Source: Siniperca chuatsi | Lineage: Eukaryota; Chordata; Actinopteri; Centrarchiformes; Sinipercidae | Length of the DNA: 64,000 nucleotides | Direction of reading: 5' to 3' | Assembly (NCBI RefSeq): GCF_020085105.1 | Contig: NC_058063.1 | Coordinates: 12,925,651 to 12,989,650, forward strand | In this document: in pieces, positions 1-24,312 of the stretch | Layout: every line of letters begins with the position of its first letter | Numbering within the stretch: the first letter of the stretch is position 1 | The notes under the pieces: model-generated | Told to the model about the DNA's origin: nothing | The model's database searches: none | What the model saw: the letters and a program-made list of their open reading frames with translations, nothing else | Translations under genes and position numbers: made by a program

Positions 1-837
1 TCCTGCTGAAGACTGAACATTTCCAGAATATAGTGTGATACAGTATGTGTAGTATCATGTTGCACTGAATGTTGTTCTGTACACGTGTCTTTTAACCCCT
101 GTGTTGTCCTTGGATATTGGTCTTTTCGGCACTGATCACCAAGACAAATAGTGATTCTGATGCAGAAACTGATCCTGATTTAGCCTGATGATCAAAGTGA
201 ATTGTCATTTCACTAAATTTTTCAGTCTGACATCGTGTTCATGTTTTACAGGAGTTTTTTTCCCCCTAACCAATCAATAGAGAGTGACTTATCCGTCCTG
301 CCGATGTCATCTTCAGTAGACACAGAAGCTGCAGTAGCTGTTGCAAATTAACATTTTTCCCGTTGATTGAACAAATATGCCTATTTAAGAGATGGTATTT
401 CTGTACGTTGACTTGAAATGGTCTAATTTTGATGATCTCTTCTATTTCCCCCTGTAGTGTTTCTTGCACCGAGGAAATAGTATTCAGCTTGCTTTTTCTT
501 GATAAATAAATAAAGCTGACTTGATTAAATAGCAGTGGTTTGACATTACTGATTGATTTTGTCCTGAAATGAGATGCCATCATTGTAAATGTGCCACCTA
601 CTCAGACAGACTGGAAGCCTTTAGTCCTGAGTCAGACTGCATAGCTGCATGCAGCATACTCCTGTTGTGTTGTGCCTTGCTAAGGGGATGTGCTGCAACA
701 CATTTTATATGACTGCTCTCTCATTCAGACTCAGTTTGGCTTGAAAAGAAGCCTATGGTTTATTAACAATCAGGTAGCATTCTTTTCTTCATGACAGAAA
801 CACATTATCTAACCCAGATGTTTCTCCAGTGTCTCAC
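1..837. other. Gene-free edge segment, probably capg intron
   Basis: This stretch lies downstream, in the minus-strand sense, of the capg-like exon, so it is probably the following intron. I see no exon with the expected next part of a gelsolin domain. A minus-strand open frame of 105 codons at 266-583 matches no family I recognise. It has no splice context and is treated as chance. Confidence 0.4.
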
Positions 838-1030
838 CTATCCACATGTGGAGGTCGGCTCCCAGTTGACCACGGTTCTCCAGCACCAGGTAGGAGTCCC
901 CGTTATAAAAGGCTCCCACCTCGGAGGGATCCAGCAAAACTGCCTTCATCTTCTCCACCCTCCACACTCGGAGGCCCATCTCCCGGACCTCTGGACCAAA
1001 CTGACCTGCTGCTGCCTGGATGGTGAGCAT
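838..1030 (-). CDS. capg: Macrophage-capping protein CapG-like, first coding exon (partial gene)
   Basis: This exon encodes the first 64 residues and one extra base of a gelsolin-superfamily protein. CapG caps barbed ends of actin filaments in the cytoplasm and nucleus in a calcium- and phosphoinositide-regulated way. The ATG (1028-1030 on the minus strand) follows a CAG acceptor by one base, and the exon ends at a GTGAGA donor. The start of gelsolin repeat 1 is clear: GLRVWRVEKMKAV, then FYNGDSYLVL, then DLHMWIG, the usual Trp-Arg-(I/V)-E, F(Y)xGDSYLVL and WxG signatures. The short lead before the first repeat fits CapG better than gelsolin, villin or scinderin, but another short family member remains possible. 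The next expected segment (SSRDE-type) is not in the window, so the gene continues off the left edge. A noncoding 5' exon must lie at higher coordinates and was not located. Confidence 0.75.
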
Positions 1031-1940
1031 ACTGCAAGGAGGAAAGAGGAAGAAAAGACCAGTAAGACAAAAGGAAAGAAGACGTATGGACAAACTCTGC
1101 ATAAAATAGTGGGGAATGGCCTCAAAAATATGATTTTTATAGTGGATAACAGTCAAATGGCACTTGAGTCATACTTGGGAACCTGCCATTTTGGCTGGTG
1201 GTCTATGTAAATCCTCTCCCACAGAAGGGGAAGAAGCTGGCTGAAACAGGAAGTGTAAATACATGGAGTTGTGTCACTGTTTCCATGTGGGAATGGATGC
1301 TAAGTTTTGGTTGGAATAAGGAGAAGTGAAAGCACAAGTCAAGCCCACGAGGTACTGGCACATGAAGGAAGTACACAACTTGTCACTATCAGAAGACGAG
1401 TGGCTGTTTTTAGACTTTCTTACTGAAATCTTTACGAACCTTTACTGTTCTCCACACTGACTCAAAAAATGTGTTCAACTGCAAAGACCAGAACTCAACA
1501 CAGATGCCTCCAGAGTAGAGGATGTGGTCGGTTGTGGTGAGCGCTATTTCACATATACCCGACACAAAATGGAGGCTTGTGTTGCTGCATAACGACCACG
1601 TGCTACAATACATCACTTTCATGCAACACAACACCTAGCAGGCCACAGTTTGTCCAACCCTGTTACACAGGGTGTGTCACCCAACCACACTTCTGTCTCT
1701 TCCCATCTTCTCTCGCCTTGCTGCACTATATTTTGCATGACTGAGACAAAGTGAGGTCTGTAGAGAGACGAGTTAGTAGCACCTTTCTTTTCCTCGTTTC
1801 TCTCACTCTGTCCCACAATATTGTGATGTGGCAAAAGGTGCCAAAACTGAGATACATTCAGTAGGATTTATTGCAGGGTTGTTGTATTAGACTGCATACG
1901 TTTAAGATAGGTGTCCCTAATAAACTGGCAACTGGATGTA

Positions 1941-2152
1941 GGTCTACAACTAGTGATTATTTTCATTATTGAATAATCTCAAGATCATATTTTTTAATTT
2001 AAATGATTGTTTAGTCCATTTGTTTGACCAACAGTCCAAAACCAAAGAATATTCAGTTTACAACGATATAAAACAGATAAAGTTAGCAAATGCACACATT
2101 TAAGAAGCGGAAACCAGTGACTGTTTGACATTTTCTCTTGGATAAATGACAA
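1941..2152 (+). repeat. Dispersed repeat, family A (copy 1, decayed)
   Basis: The copy starts with an ACAACTAGTGATTATTTTCA-type end and contains the internal phrase CAGTCCAAAAC.CAAAGA.ATTCAGTTTAC. The same phrase occurs on the opposite strand at 62308-62590, and the 3' portion (CACATTTAAGAAGC) matches 13875-13945. The family is rich in ATTAAT/ATTGAT motifs near its ends and resembles a nonautonomous DNA transposon common in teleost genomes. The family identification comes from memory; the shared sequence is seen directly. Confidence 0.6.
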
Positions 2153-2191
2153 AACAATAACCCAATTCTTAATGTTTTTAAATAGAATCTT

Positions 2192-2428
2192 AACTCAAGC
2201 TCCACTTACTAGCTTTTTCCTGAGCTTTCAACTTTTAACCATATCTCATGGTTTTCCTCAGCAGATGGTTATAGCTTGGGTTATCATGTGACCTAAGTTA
2301 TGTAATGAACTATATGGTCAGTTGTTAGATAGCATTGGTCGCGTAATGAACTGAGCTATATCCATTGAGGAAGGCCATGAGATGCAGTTGAAAGCCTGAT
2401 AAAAAACAGAGTAAGTCAACCTTAAGTT
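2192..2428. mobile_element. MITE-like element with terminal inverted repeats, copy 1
   Basis: The left end reads AACTCAAGCTCCACTTACTA and the right end is close to its reverse complement (GAGTAAGTCAACCTTAAGTT). Subterminal inverted segments also pair: GCTTTCAACT...CATGGTTTTCCTCAG on the left against GAGGAAGGCCATGAGATGCA and GTTGAAAGC on the right. There is no coding capacity. A second copy follows 51 bp downstream in the same orientation. Confidence 0.65.
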
Positions 2429-2479
2429 AATTATTTTTTTGGTTATTGTTTTATTATTGTTGTTGTTTGACATAAACGT

Positions 2480-2710
2480 AATTCAAGTTCTACTTACTAG
2501 CTTTTTTTGGAAGCTTTCAACTTTCAAACATGGTCTTCCTCAGGAGACAGAGATAGCACAGTTCATCTTGTGAACTAAGTAACATGACAAACTGGAGTTT
2601 GCTCAGTTGTTAGGCAACTTAGGTCATGTGATGCTATCCTTATCCACTGAGGAAGACCATGAAATGCAGTTGAAAGCACCAGCAAATCTGAGTAAGTGGC
2701 CCTTGAGTTC
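2480..2710. mobile_element. MITE-like element with terminal inverted repeats, copy 2
   Basis: This is a second copy of the element at 2192-2428. Its ends, AATTCAAGTTCTACTTACTA and GAGTAAGTGGCCCTTGAGTT, are imperfect inverted repeats. The same subterminal pairing is present (GCTTTCAACTTTC...TGGTCTTCCTCAG against GAGGAAGACCATG...GTTGAAAGC). The two copies differ at many sites, so neither is recent. Confidence 0.65.
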
Positions 2711-4842
2711 AGTTTTTTGTATAAGTATTTATTAAAGGTCAAGAATGAACTTTTTCCTAATTTTTAGTTTGATTGGCTAATTGATTAATTGACTTCAGCT
2801 CTAGATGGTGGAAGAAAAATACAAGTCATGGCTTTTGTAAAATCCAGTATTTAAAGATATCTGATGATATATAATAGTGTTATATGTTTGCAGTTTCGTG
2901 CCTCTACAGATAATCAAAAGGCTTCTCCTGGATGATAACACACAAACATTTGAAACCTTATCAGACCCATGCTGAGGTTTCCGCTCTTTTGATAAGAAAA
3001 GCCCTGCAGCTTTAACGGGGGGGGTAGGGACATTTTAACATAATACGGGTGGAGCATTTACTACACTTTCTTAGAAAACTATGATTATAGAAGTCAGCAG
3101 TTTATATTTCAATTTAGCTGCTAGACAGGCGCCTGGCAGCAGCCTTAAAACTGATAAAGGAGGACTGGAAAACTAACAATTAGCATGATATTTGTGACTA
3201 TAGTCAACTGAGGACACTGATCCAACATGTAAGACGCTGCTGCCAACTCTCCTATGTTATCTATTAAGAAACACCCAATAGGCAGCAGAAAAAGTTGACA
3301 CTATAAGTGCTAATCATCAGCACTGTGGTCAGTCAAACAGGATGTCAGCATTTTTGGGGGGGGTTTTCAGTTTCAGCTTTCACTCTCCTCTCATGATATC
3401 TGATATCATCTAATACTTTTACAACTTTGCACATAATTTTTAGTGAACTGTGATCAATAAACAGGTGCTGTTTACTGGCCAAAACAAGCCAGATAGAAAG
3501 GGTGACGGTAATAAAAGAGTAGTGGAGGAGAGGAGGTAAGGGAGCGAGGAGAAAGAGAAAGGGCCTGAGGCAGCACCGGATCGCGGGTTAAAGTTACAAT
3601 GCTTGGACAGCCGCTCCAAGAGTAAGTAAGGAGGCAGAGAAAAAGGCCCGAGCCACTTAACTGTATGATCTCCTCTGGTACCTCCGGCATGCTGTCTGAC
3701 TCCGGCTCCATTCTGCCTGTCCACTGGAGTGTGTGTGACGGATCGAGAGGTCTGGTGAGGAGTGTTTGCACTCACCTGGCCTGGTTAGCTTATATGTGGG
3801 AGGTAACTGGAGCTCGTGTGATGAAAGCCTACCTGTGGCCTGTGGATAGGGCGCCGCGTGGGGGGGAGAGTAGAGTCGGGTTCCTGGTTCCTGGCTAAAG
3901 CTAAACACCAAACGGATAATTACTGGGAGAGCAAGCTGCCGGCTCTTCCATCTTTCCATTCTTCCCTTCTGCTCTGACTCCAGCTCTTCCTCCTCCTTTA
4001 CCCTGTCCCTATACCCTCCTTCTACGCAAAGGGCAACAAAGACAGCAACCGATATGAGTGGAAGTGTAAGACTCTCACTATTTTTTTCCCAACAGGGGCG
4101 TAGATAGGAACTGTAGGCCCCCCCAACAAACTCAGGAGGTGACTCTGAACACCCCTTCCCCTTTTCTATTATCCCCACGCCACCATCCTTCCTTATCCAT
4201 CTATGAACTCTGAAAATGTCAGCAAAAGCAAATAGGAGTCACTAGGCCTTTCTCCATAGTGTTGTGAAATGGGACGAGCGATTTTGGGCATCCTGGTTCA
4301 GTAAGTAAAAGTCCTGTTCATTTTCTGCATGGACGGACTCATAGTTGGAGCAATTCTACGGCTTGGATCAGCATGAAATTCTCCTGGTTGAATCATCAGT
4401 ATAAAAGATGAAAAACTGTGAAAATATCTGGTTAGTCAATAAAAAGTTAAAGGTACCAGCCTGTGTACATAAAATCATATTGTCATAAGTTAACTACAAC
4501 CCCCAAGGTGCATTTCAATAAAAAACATCCAGTCACGGAGCTTAAAATTCTGTTAGGTGCGCAGCTAATGTTGAGTGGACACAAAAGAAAACTTATAATC
4601 TGCAACTTAAATTAATTCACATTTGCATTCTGGGTCAATTTCGTATGAATTCAGCAACTGTGACGCCATGTTTTGTTCTTGTTTTTTATTTCGCAGCAGC
4701 TGTGATTCGTGCCTCTGACTGGCTTCTCCTTCACAGGAACAGCAGCCGAAGCTCATGGGTAGTGTAGTATTCAGAGCCATCAAAAATGCCAAACTGAAGG
4801 AATAAAGTTAAAATCATCAAAAATAGTGTCCATAACATCTTT

Positions 4843-5080
4843 AAACCTGCAATAACAGATTTTTTGGCAGCGGAAACAAGTCATCACCTTTTAAGTTGAA
4901 ATGGCGAACTTGGTAGCAGTTGCTTATTTACACATCCAGCAGTTGCAGGGCAACAATATCATTCATTTGGAGTCGTGTGTAAGTCCAATATTCACTCTCT
5001 TTTAGGTCTGTTTTTGGTCTCTACCAACTCCTGAAAAAAATATCTGGCTCTTTAGCTGCTAAAAACTATCAACTGATGAC
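4843..5080 (+). repeat. Dispersed repeat, family B (copy 1)
   Basis: The sequence from AAACCTGCAATAACAGATTT through TATTTACACATCCAGCAG, then TTTTTGGTCTCTACCAACTCC and TGGCTCTTTAGCTGC, matches the reverse complement of 33655-33942 in the same order. The repeat is noncoding and its class is not determined. Confidence 0.6.
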
Positions 5081-6712
5081 ATTTCACATATCCACAAGAG
5101 CACAGAACAGATAAGAACAGAGCTTGAGTAAAGCCTACTCTGTCTTTTCCTCAAATACGGTTATGAAGAAAATGTGAAGAAGTAACTCTTATGTAACTCT
5201 TGGTCAGTTATGCAATGTTGTCATTTAAGTCATTTTCATGTATTTTTTTTTCCTCTGCCCATACAGACCATCTAGAGGTTTTATCGCTGCCATATGTGTG
5301 TTCTATATTTTGGGCTTGAGGTAGAGTCATGTAATGGTGAACGGCAGCAATATGCTACTACTATGTCTACTTTTTAGGTAATTTATGGGCCCACCCTCAA
5401 TTTGGGGGCTCTTGGTAGTCAGCACTAATCAATCAGTGGAAAGTTCTGAGTATAGCTTCTTAAACGTGAGATCTGCTCTTTTTCCTGTTAGTATTCTGTG
5501 CCGTTGAGCTAGTTACTTACTCTATGAGCTGGAGGCATTAAGGACTTAATCTTTAAAAAGCACTGATTTAATTACAATTAATCTCATGAATCTCTACAAT
5601 CCAAGTGAGTCATTTAAATCGGGGAAACAATGAAAGAACTTAAGTGAGGAATAAATTCATGAGCGAGTCTTGACAATTTTACCAAAGAGAAGACGCTAAA
5701 AGATAGAGACTTGCCCTTTTGGCCTCGGCTACTGGAGTGGTTAGTGGTTAGATGGAGGAGACATGGAGATGGAAAGAGAGACGGAGTGGACGGAGGGGTT
5801 CAGATGGAGACACAAGGTCACAGACAGGCTACAGGGGTCACTGACTCCATCAGTCATTCATGCGTTGGTAACTAGACAGAAATATGAGAGCAGACAATAT
5901 GCAGGCAGACAGAGCAGCAGGCGTGGAGAGATCTGAGAGCAATCTGTCAATTGACGGTGAGTGTATACAGTGTGTGTGTGCATTTGTGTGTGTTTGTATG
6001 GCTGGGTGCACAGTATGTTTATAAGATTAGGAGACTGAAATCAAGACAGAGTGAAGCACACTGGGAGAAATTAAGAGGACCAGAGAACAACGAGGAATGA
6101 GAAAGGAAGTAGAGTACATATGAATGTTACATTACGCTTTTACAGCTGCAGGAAAAGGTGTTTTTAACCTCTTTTGAATACCAAGCTTACTTTCGTAAAC
6201 TGAGTCATGTTGTGAAGTAGGAAGTTGTGAAACAGCGGTAAATAAGACCAGGAAGTGAGACAGGCACAGACTGGAAAAGGAAATTAAAGGTGTGGTTTAA
6301 AGAAAAAATTAAAGGTAGAAAAATGGAGCAGAGAATACATACAGTTTGAAGGGAAAAATGGATGCCAGAGAGACTTGAGTCTCACTGAAATTAAACTAAA
6401 GATTCATTGTCCCATTGTGAGATTCCTCAGCTGATTTTAGGCAAAAGAATGTGATGAGCAAACAGGGAAAGAAGTGTGTGGGAGGAAAAATAGAACAAAG
6501 TTTCAGGGTAAAAGACTGAGAAAGGAAAATAAGTAAAAAGACAAAGTAAGAAACGAAAGAACAAATCATACTCTTGGATTGTGCAGCAAAATGTGCAAAA
6601 AAAAAGTTGTTAAGACTTACCTTGGAGAGTGAGTTGGCGGTGGGACACAACACTGAGCAGAGAGAGGAGAGAAAAGCAGTCATGCAAGGAGAAACACGTC
6701 TCAAAACACAAA

Positions 6713-6713
6713 T

Positions 6714-6749
<36 letters not shown>
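6713..6749. repeat. CT microsatellite
   Basis: An almost pure CT dinucleotide tract with one TTT interruption. It produces low-complexity Leu-Ser open frames on both strands that are not genes. Confidence 0.9.
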
Positions 6750-6988
6750 ACAAGACATTTCCTGCCCCTGTCTCTGGCAGCCTAGCCCAGCCCTCTTACT
6801 CAACCACAAAAGAAGCGAATCATGCAGAAACTTGATTGAATCACGACTTGAAGTGGACGTGGAATTCAATTGCAAACTAGGCCTTTTTGACAAAACCATG
6901 AAAATGATGTGACAGCTCATTTTAGATGATACAAAAACACAAAATTACGAAAAATGACAATTCATGAAATCCTTCCCTCAGCTTTCTA

Positions 6989-7200
6989 CAGTGTTGGAAA
7001 GTAACTAACTAACTAATTACATTTACTCAAGTAGTTTTGAGGTACTTGTACTTGAGTACAAGTGATACTTTATACTCTGCTACATATTGTACTTTTCACT
7101 GCACTGCATTTATCTGACAGCTGCAGCTACTGGTTACTTCTCAGATTAAGACTGTACATAAAAAAATATATGAGTAGTTAATGACCTCTTACAATTAAGC
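6989..7200 (+). mobile_element. hAT-like nonautonomous element fragment (family C, copy 1)
   Basis: The element begins CAGTGTTGGAAAGTAACTAA and continues with ACATTTACTCAAGTA and GGTACTTGTACTTGAGTA. The CAGTGTTGGAA-type end and the TTTACTCAAGTA block recur at 9480-9912 (inverted) and 27565-27985. These ends resemble a widespread teleost hAT-derived family; that class is recalled from memory. The 3' part is lost or diverged. Confidence 0.55.
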
Positions 7201-9193
7201 AGCGTCTAGTTGGGCCTCTTGTCATGTCATCTCTACACTTCTCACACGGTTTCATTTCTGTAACTGTTCAAACGATCCAATATTTCACAAAAAAAGCAAA
7301 GATTAGAGAAAAGTCCAAAAACTGAAAACAGATATAATAGATTAATCATCTCACGTGCCCTCTGATTTATCTGGTGACCCTTTGAAGGGGCCCCGACCAC
7401 TGGCCTTCTAGTGCCACTAACTCTCATATTACTGGCCTGAATTCATTTCTAGTCTCCTTGTACATAATGTTCAACACAATATCATTTTTTAAAATATAAA
7501 CTGTCCTTCTAACAGCTGGCCTCTCATTAATGACTCAATGTCAAGGTCTCCACTGTCTGTAAATATCACCACAGCAACCGATCCAAACACACTTACTAGT
7601 CATACATGGATTCCCCGAGTCAAACACGCCCCTGTGTGTGTAGGTGCACAGTGCAGCCTCAGGCGATTACGTGACACACACTCCTGCACGGGTGAAGGAG
7701 CGCAAGGAGTGAAACCTGTGATTCATCATTTCCACAGGTAAAGATGACTATTTCTTAGGCTGAAGGATCCACTCACAGAATGATCACTGTTATCTCCAAA
7801 GGGGTGTGAACAAGCAAGAGGTGTACTTTTACCAAACAATTTGACTTAACCAAGGTGCAGATTCCATTTCATTTCAACCTTAACATTTTGTAAAGTCATG
7901 TTGTTTGAGTTCACAAGAAATGACTTAAATTGTTAACCATTAGGTTGTATATTCACATTTTGAGTCTTACTAACTTTAAATTTGGCACCATCTTACAATC
8001 ACTCTAATTTGAGTGATTAAATGAGTTGATTAGGCGTAACTGTCTTGAGGCTTCTGTTAGTTTTTGAGTTTTTAATATCAAAATTTTAAGGATTTAAGGA
8101 AGAGTAAAGGATTAGTGACTGGAATTTAAATGTACCACTGAATCAACTGGATAACACTGGATAATCTCGTTTTAAGTTAGGTGGAATTAAAATTTAAACA
8201 AGAAAATCCACAAACTGAAAAATAAATGAGCATTTACATGACAAAATGATTATGGTAACATAAATTATTTTAGATAATCAGTTCGCTAAAAAGTTTTGAG
8301 CATTTTCAATTTATTCGGTTTTACAGCGCAGTTGTGGCAGATGGACCACGTTACTTGATATCAAAACAGTAATCACTGTTTCTCTTATGGAAGCTTTATT
8401 TAACCTTTTACCCATTCGGTGAGTCAGCCATTACCAACTCGTGTTGTGTAGCTAAACATTGTTCAAACCCACAAAAATCTCCATCTGGTGACTGGGAAAG
8501 GCAACACAAAGATGGTTTGCTATCTGCTGGAGAGCGGAGATGAAGCTCCAACAATGACACACCTCTCCTTTAATATGAAGACACACAAGCCCGTGCTTGT
8601 AAAATGACTCTAAATCTGTGATTAGGCATCCCCGCAGCCTGCACACAGGCCTGCTCATAAACTGATTTTAATAATGATTTTTAAGGCCTTTTTATATTCT
8701 AAATATACTGTAGGTCCAGTTGAGCATAGTGGATGTGTTTTCCTCATTGTAGCTTTACTAAACACAACTGACCGTAATTTCTCTTCTCGATTTATTTCTT
8801 ATTATCCTTCTTACATGCACAAACCATTTCAGGCCAAGTATCCGACTTGCTAATTATGCACTTATACACCATAGGACTGTCACAAACAAATCTTATATTG
8901 GCAGTGTGAAAAGTGCAGTAAGATAGTGCTTCATCACTTATCATGCACATCTATCTGTTAGCACACTTTTGCAAATTTTGAGGTAGCATATCTGTTAAAC
9001 GCTATATGTGCTCACTCAGTCAGATTACAGCCATAGTCATAAGGTTTACAAGAGATAAACATTTAACAGTTGTTTATCTTGAGCTAGCTATGGTTTGGCT
9101 GAGTTTGTAAAGTGAGCAAGGTCAACTGGTGAGGTACAACTGGAAATTATTACAGCCTCAGCTTTCCATATTTTATTCCATGGTCAAAATTTA

Positions 9194-9195
<2 letters not shown>

Positions 9196-9226
<31 letters not shown>
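9196..9226. repeat. Poly-T run (31 bases)
   Basis: An uninterrupted homopolymer of 31 T. It may be the tail of an old minus-strand retroposed sequence, but no flanking element was recognised. Confidence 0.85.
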
Positions 9227-9229
<3 letters not shown>

Positions 9230-9479
9230 TTCTGCAACTGAAACCTCAGCGAGATGAGCGCGCCCCCAAGAGAAGGAGCGGGTAAGCTTTCATTTAGAGG
9301 AAACAGCAGAGCTTTGATCTGGTCACGTGGTTTACTGACACAGTCAGGACTCGGGACTCATCAAGTGATTGTCTGTTGCCTCATTAAATGAGTACTGCTG
9401 TGTGTGGATTGTGCATTGTTCTAGCAATACAACAATGCAAAGATACTTGGCTACAAGGTCCTGTATTGAAACTAACATC

Positions 9480-9912
9480 TAAAAGTACATAAGTATTATC
9501 AGCTAAATTTACTTTAAACCATCCAAAGTGAAAGTAGCTATTATGAATTATTATATTAGGCTATAATATATATTATGTTATTCAAGTAGTCCTGGTTCAT
9601 TGCTGTTTAAGCAACATTTTAAATGTTGTAGCTGGTCATTGTGGAACTAAATTGAACTATTTTATACACTATTGGATGGTTTAACTTAGATCTATGATAA
9701 GGCATCATATTCCTTTTAAATAAACAAACAATTACATGTTTTTATATAAAATCTTGAATCAGCAAAGTCAAATTGCTGTTTGTTAAATAAAACTGGATCA
9801 AAAACTGTAATAGTTCCCTTTGAAATGAGGTGGAACAGAATGGCATGAAATGTAATAGTCAAGTACAAGTGTCTCAATTGTCCTGAAGTACAGTACTTGA
9901 GTAAATGCACTT
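9480..9912 (-). mobile_element. hAT-like nonautonomous element (family C, copy 2, longest)
   Basis: The copy runs from AAAAGTACATAAGTATTATC through an AT-rich middle to ACAGTACTTGAGTAAATGCA. Its right end is the reverse complement of the left end of the copy at 6989. It has no open frame of note. It lies just beyond the putative polyadenylation signal of polr2a. Confidence 0.55.
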
Positions 9913-10014
9913 ATAAATTGAATAAATTTGCCCCAATAAAAAAAAAGCTGGAGTATACTTTACAGCTGTAGTTGAGTGACATACACAATACAAAGACGAA
10001 CATGTAGTAAAACT

Positions 10015-10020
10015 TTTATT
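10015..10020 (-). terminator. polr2a: Candidate polyadenylation signal of polr2a
   Basis: The hexamer AATAAA reads on the minus strand here, 2.5 kb past the stop codon. Another AATAAA on the same strand lies at 10476-10481. Either could end the transcript; a nearer noncanonical signal cannot be excluded. Confidence 0.35.
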
Positions 10021-12515
10021 AATTTTTTTCCAAGTCAAAAAACAAACAGAACAAAGATAATGAGAATGAGATAATGAATCGATTTCTATACAGTGGCAAT
10101 TTCAAGTTAAACCTTCCTTTGCCCAGACATGTGGAGTCTTTTCCTCAGTTTGAAACCCTGTCTCGCCCTCAGACGCACACCAACTGCACACGCATACACA
10201 CATTCATACAACCCGGGAGTCCTGATGGTCTGAATTGACTGGACAGCACACAGTTAAGACAACAGGATTAGATGCAAGCATAGTGGCCAATATATCACAA
10301 TGTCTGGGGCTTAGGTCCACCACAATATTTACTAAGTGCAATTACCAAACCTGCTTTATCTCAAAAGGACAGAAGATGCAGTCCTTTCAATTCAAGACCA
10401 TCTCAGAAGCAATGTTTCACAAAATCTGACATATTTAAACATTTTCAGAACATAACAAAATATTACTGGTTGTATTTTATTTTCTCAGGACTCCCAGCCA
10501 TATCCAATACCCCCCCATGATTCCCCTCGTCACAGGTACATACACTGGTAGAAAAAAAAAAACACTGATTTCAGAAATGAGGATCACTTGTGGATGAAGA
10601 GGGAAGAGGCAGGAGACCCAGCTAGTCCAATAAATTCAGAAACCGCGTCAAATGATCAAATGGAACAAGGAGGGAAAGAAAATATTTTCTTTCCATTGTC
10701 ATCAAGCGTAGACGGTTCCCTAACACAGTCAAACTAGGTTGAGTCATGTGAGAAAGCACCCATATTCAAAAAAAAAAAAAAAAAAAAATTATAAGAAAGT
10801 TCACACTAATGTAGTGGGTAAGGTTGTTTTTTTTAATAGAGAGGCCCAAAAGTGCTGTTTCTTTGGACAATCTCTGCTTAAAAGAAAATAAACTGTTCAA
10901 CGCTGCTGTGAAGAAAAAAGCCAACAGGAGGACAAATGTTGCCCTCTGGCGTCCCAAGAAGGGAAAACACTGAACTGAGCACTGAACCTTTTGCCCTTCT
11001 ACCTTTAACTGAAGCAGCCTGGTGACAGCATGCAACATTTTGTACAACTGTTAGTGAAAAGAGCGGTCGCCGTCATGGCAAAAACTCGGGACTGTTGGGG
11101 AGAAAAAAATAAAAGCACTCCCCTCCGTCCCCTGCCCCTTCATCCACAGTATATGAACATGAGCCTCCTGCAAACAGGTTTACAAAGTCATCAAAAGCAA
11201 AAGCAAACAAGAGAAAAGCCAACAAAAAAAATCTTAATTTTCATCTATTCATATTCACACCGAATAGTAGTTAACTTTCTTTCTTAAATAAATTGAATAG
11301 TCCAAATAAACCTGTGTACACATCTGCTTTCAGAAATAGGACGAAGATTAGCAAGAAGTGGGAGGGATTTGAAAAAAATGTCAACCTAAAGCTTGATTAA
11401 AATGTATTAACATGTGCTACTCATGCAAACAATGACAAGCAGCAATGCCAAACTAGTATCCCTCGTCCACGTGTGCCCATTTCCTCCTAGAATCAAAATT
11501 AAAGACAGAAGTATCATTCTGACTTTTTTTTTTCTTCATATAAATCTTTAAATTCCCAGTGTCAAGGGAAGAATATTATCTGGAAAAGTGTTTTTGTCTT
11601 TTGATGCACAAGTCTCCAAAATGGTAGAGGACAAGAGGATGCTGGTGGGTGTTTTCATGACATCTTTCAGGTTTTGTCTTTGGGGTGTGAAGGAGGAAGA
11701 GGGGAGAGTGATGGGTACATACAACTATGTAGTCAATGATATTCAAGAGTGAAATTTCTTTTCCCTGCGAGCCAGTTTCTCTCTCCTATCATGTGTTTCT
11801 GCTGATCATCCAACTTTCTTCTTTAGACAATCTGGCCCAACCATTTTAATATATCAAACACCTAAAGCTCGATCTTTGATCCACAAAATGCCCCCAAAAC
11901 TGGCAGCAAGTGTACTTTTACAAAAGCAGCAAAAGGTCTAACAAGATACACCTTGGTGAAATATGCAGTAAACAAAGTCTAAACCTTTTCTTTAGAGCTT
12001 ATGCTTTAGTGATGAATACAATCCACTTTTCAAAAGGCTTTTGGCAATATGTACGCTTCCCACAACTATACACCCAACGTTTAGAGAATGAGAGAGAGAC
12101 TGGATGCAGTTCACTATAAAGTTAAAAAGGGACATTTTCTCCCCGTTATGTGTTCACCACATCTTCCTCTCATTTTAATTCCCTCTTGGGATTTGCAGTT
12201 TTGCGCCAAAACCCCATGTGAAAATTAAAAAACTATTTCAAAAGGCAGCCTTTTTTTCCTTCAGGCAAAGCAGTTCAAGTCTTTCACATAATTGTTTTAA
12301 CAATTTCTTGTGGTAAAGGGGGGCCTCAGAGGGTCAAGACTGGAAAATAACAGAGGTCCCAAAGGAGAGATTTCCCCATAGAAAAATGATCACAATTGGG
12401 ACCCCTGTGGTTAGAAGCACCGTCACCTCTAGCTGGTTAAAGGTGCTGTCCTTCAGGTGTCCACGATGAGGTGACGGGGTTTCTTCAGCTGCCTCCCCTT
12501 CTCCTCCACAGCTCA
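10021..12515 (-). other. polr2a: Probable polr2a 3' UTR and downstream sequence
   Basis: This 2.5-kb stretch downstream of the RPB1 stop codon has no coding exon on either strand. It lacks the recognised dispersed repeats that flank it and contains A-rich and T-rich runs. It fits a long 3' UTR that ends at one of the minus-strand AATAAA signals. The true end is unknown from sequence alone. Confidence 0.4.
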
Positions 12516-24026
<11,511 letters not shown>

Positions 24027-24302
24027 CCTGTCTATTCAAAGAGACGCGTCCTTCTTCGGCACGCCGCTTTGTGAGCAGGAACAGGCTTTAAATTGTCACC
24101 ACGACTCTGGTCAGGCCGCCAACGGTGACCGGAAAGTCTCCGAAGGCGATATCCCAGGAACCTCTGCTGTCGGTTGCCTTTATAGCCGAATTATTTGTGT
24201 TTTGGTCCTAAGTAAGATGGCCACAGACTGTTCCCTTCCCTTTTCCTGATCGACACTGTGGAGCGCTGTGAGCGCTTCTGAGCATGAAGCGGTCCAACGC
24301 TT

Positions 24303-24312
24303 GGTTATATAG
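24303..24312 (-). promoter_or_regulatory. polr2a: TATA-box-like element for polr2a
   Basis: The minus strand reads CTATATAACC here, about 280 bp upstream of the start codon. By normal spacing, transcription would start near 24275. The assignment rests on motif and position only. Confidence 0.5.

Larger units (their letters stand above)
1031..10014. other. Gene-free region between capg coding start and polr2a
   Basis: No conserved coding exon was found in this 9-kb span on either strand. It holds several repeats listed separately (1941-2152, 2192-2710, 4843-5080, 6989-7200, 9480-9912), a CT microsatellite and a 31-base poly-T run. The capg-like 5' UTR and promoter should lie somewhere in it. 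A GC-richer patch at about 3.5-4.2 kb is a possible place, but no motif proves it. Confidence 0.45.

Noticed and set aside
266-583. 105-codon minus-strand frame near the left edge
   Set aside because: It matches no family I recognise, has ordinary AT-rich composition, and has no exon signals that fit the capg gene.
3440-4178. Overlapping minus-strand frames of 99-173 codons
   Set aside because: They overlap each other in different frames without family similarity, in a moderately GC-rich patch that may instead be a capg 5' region.
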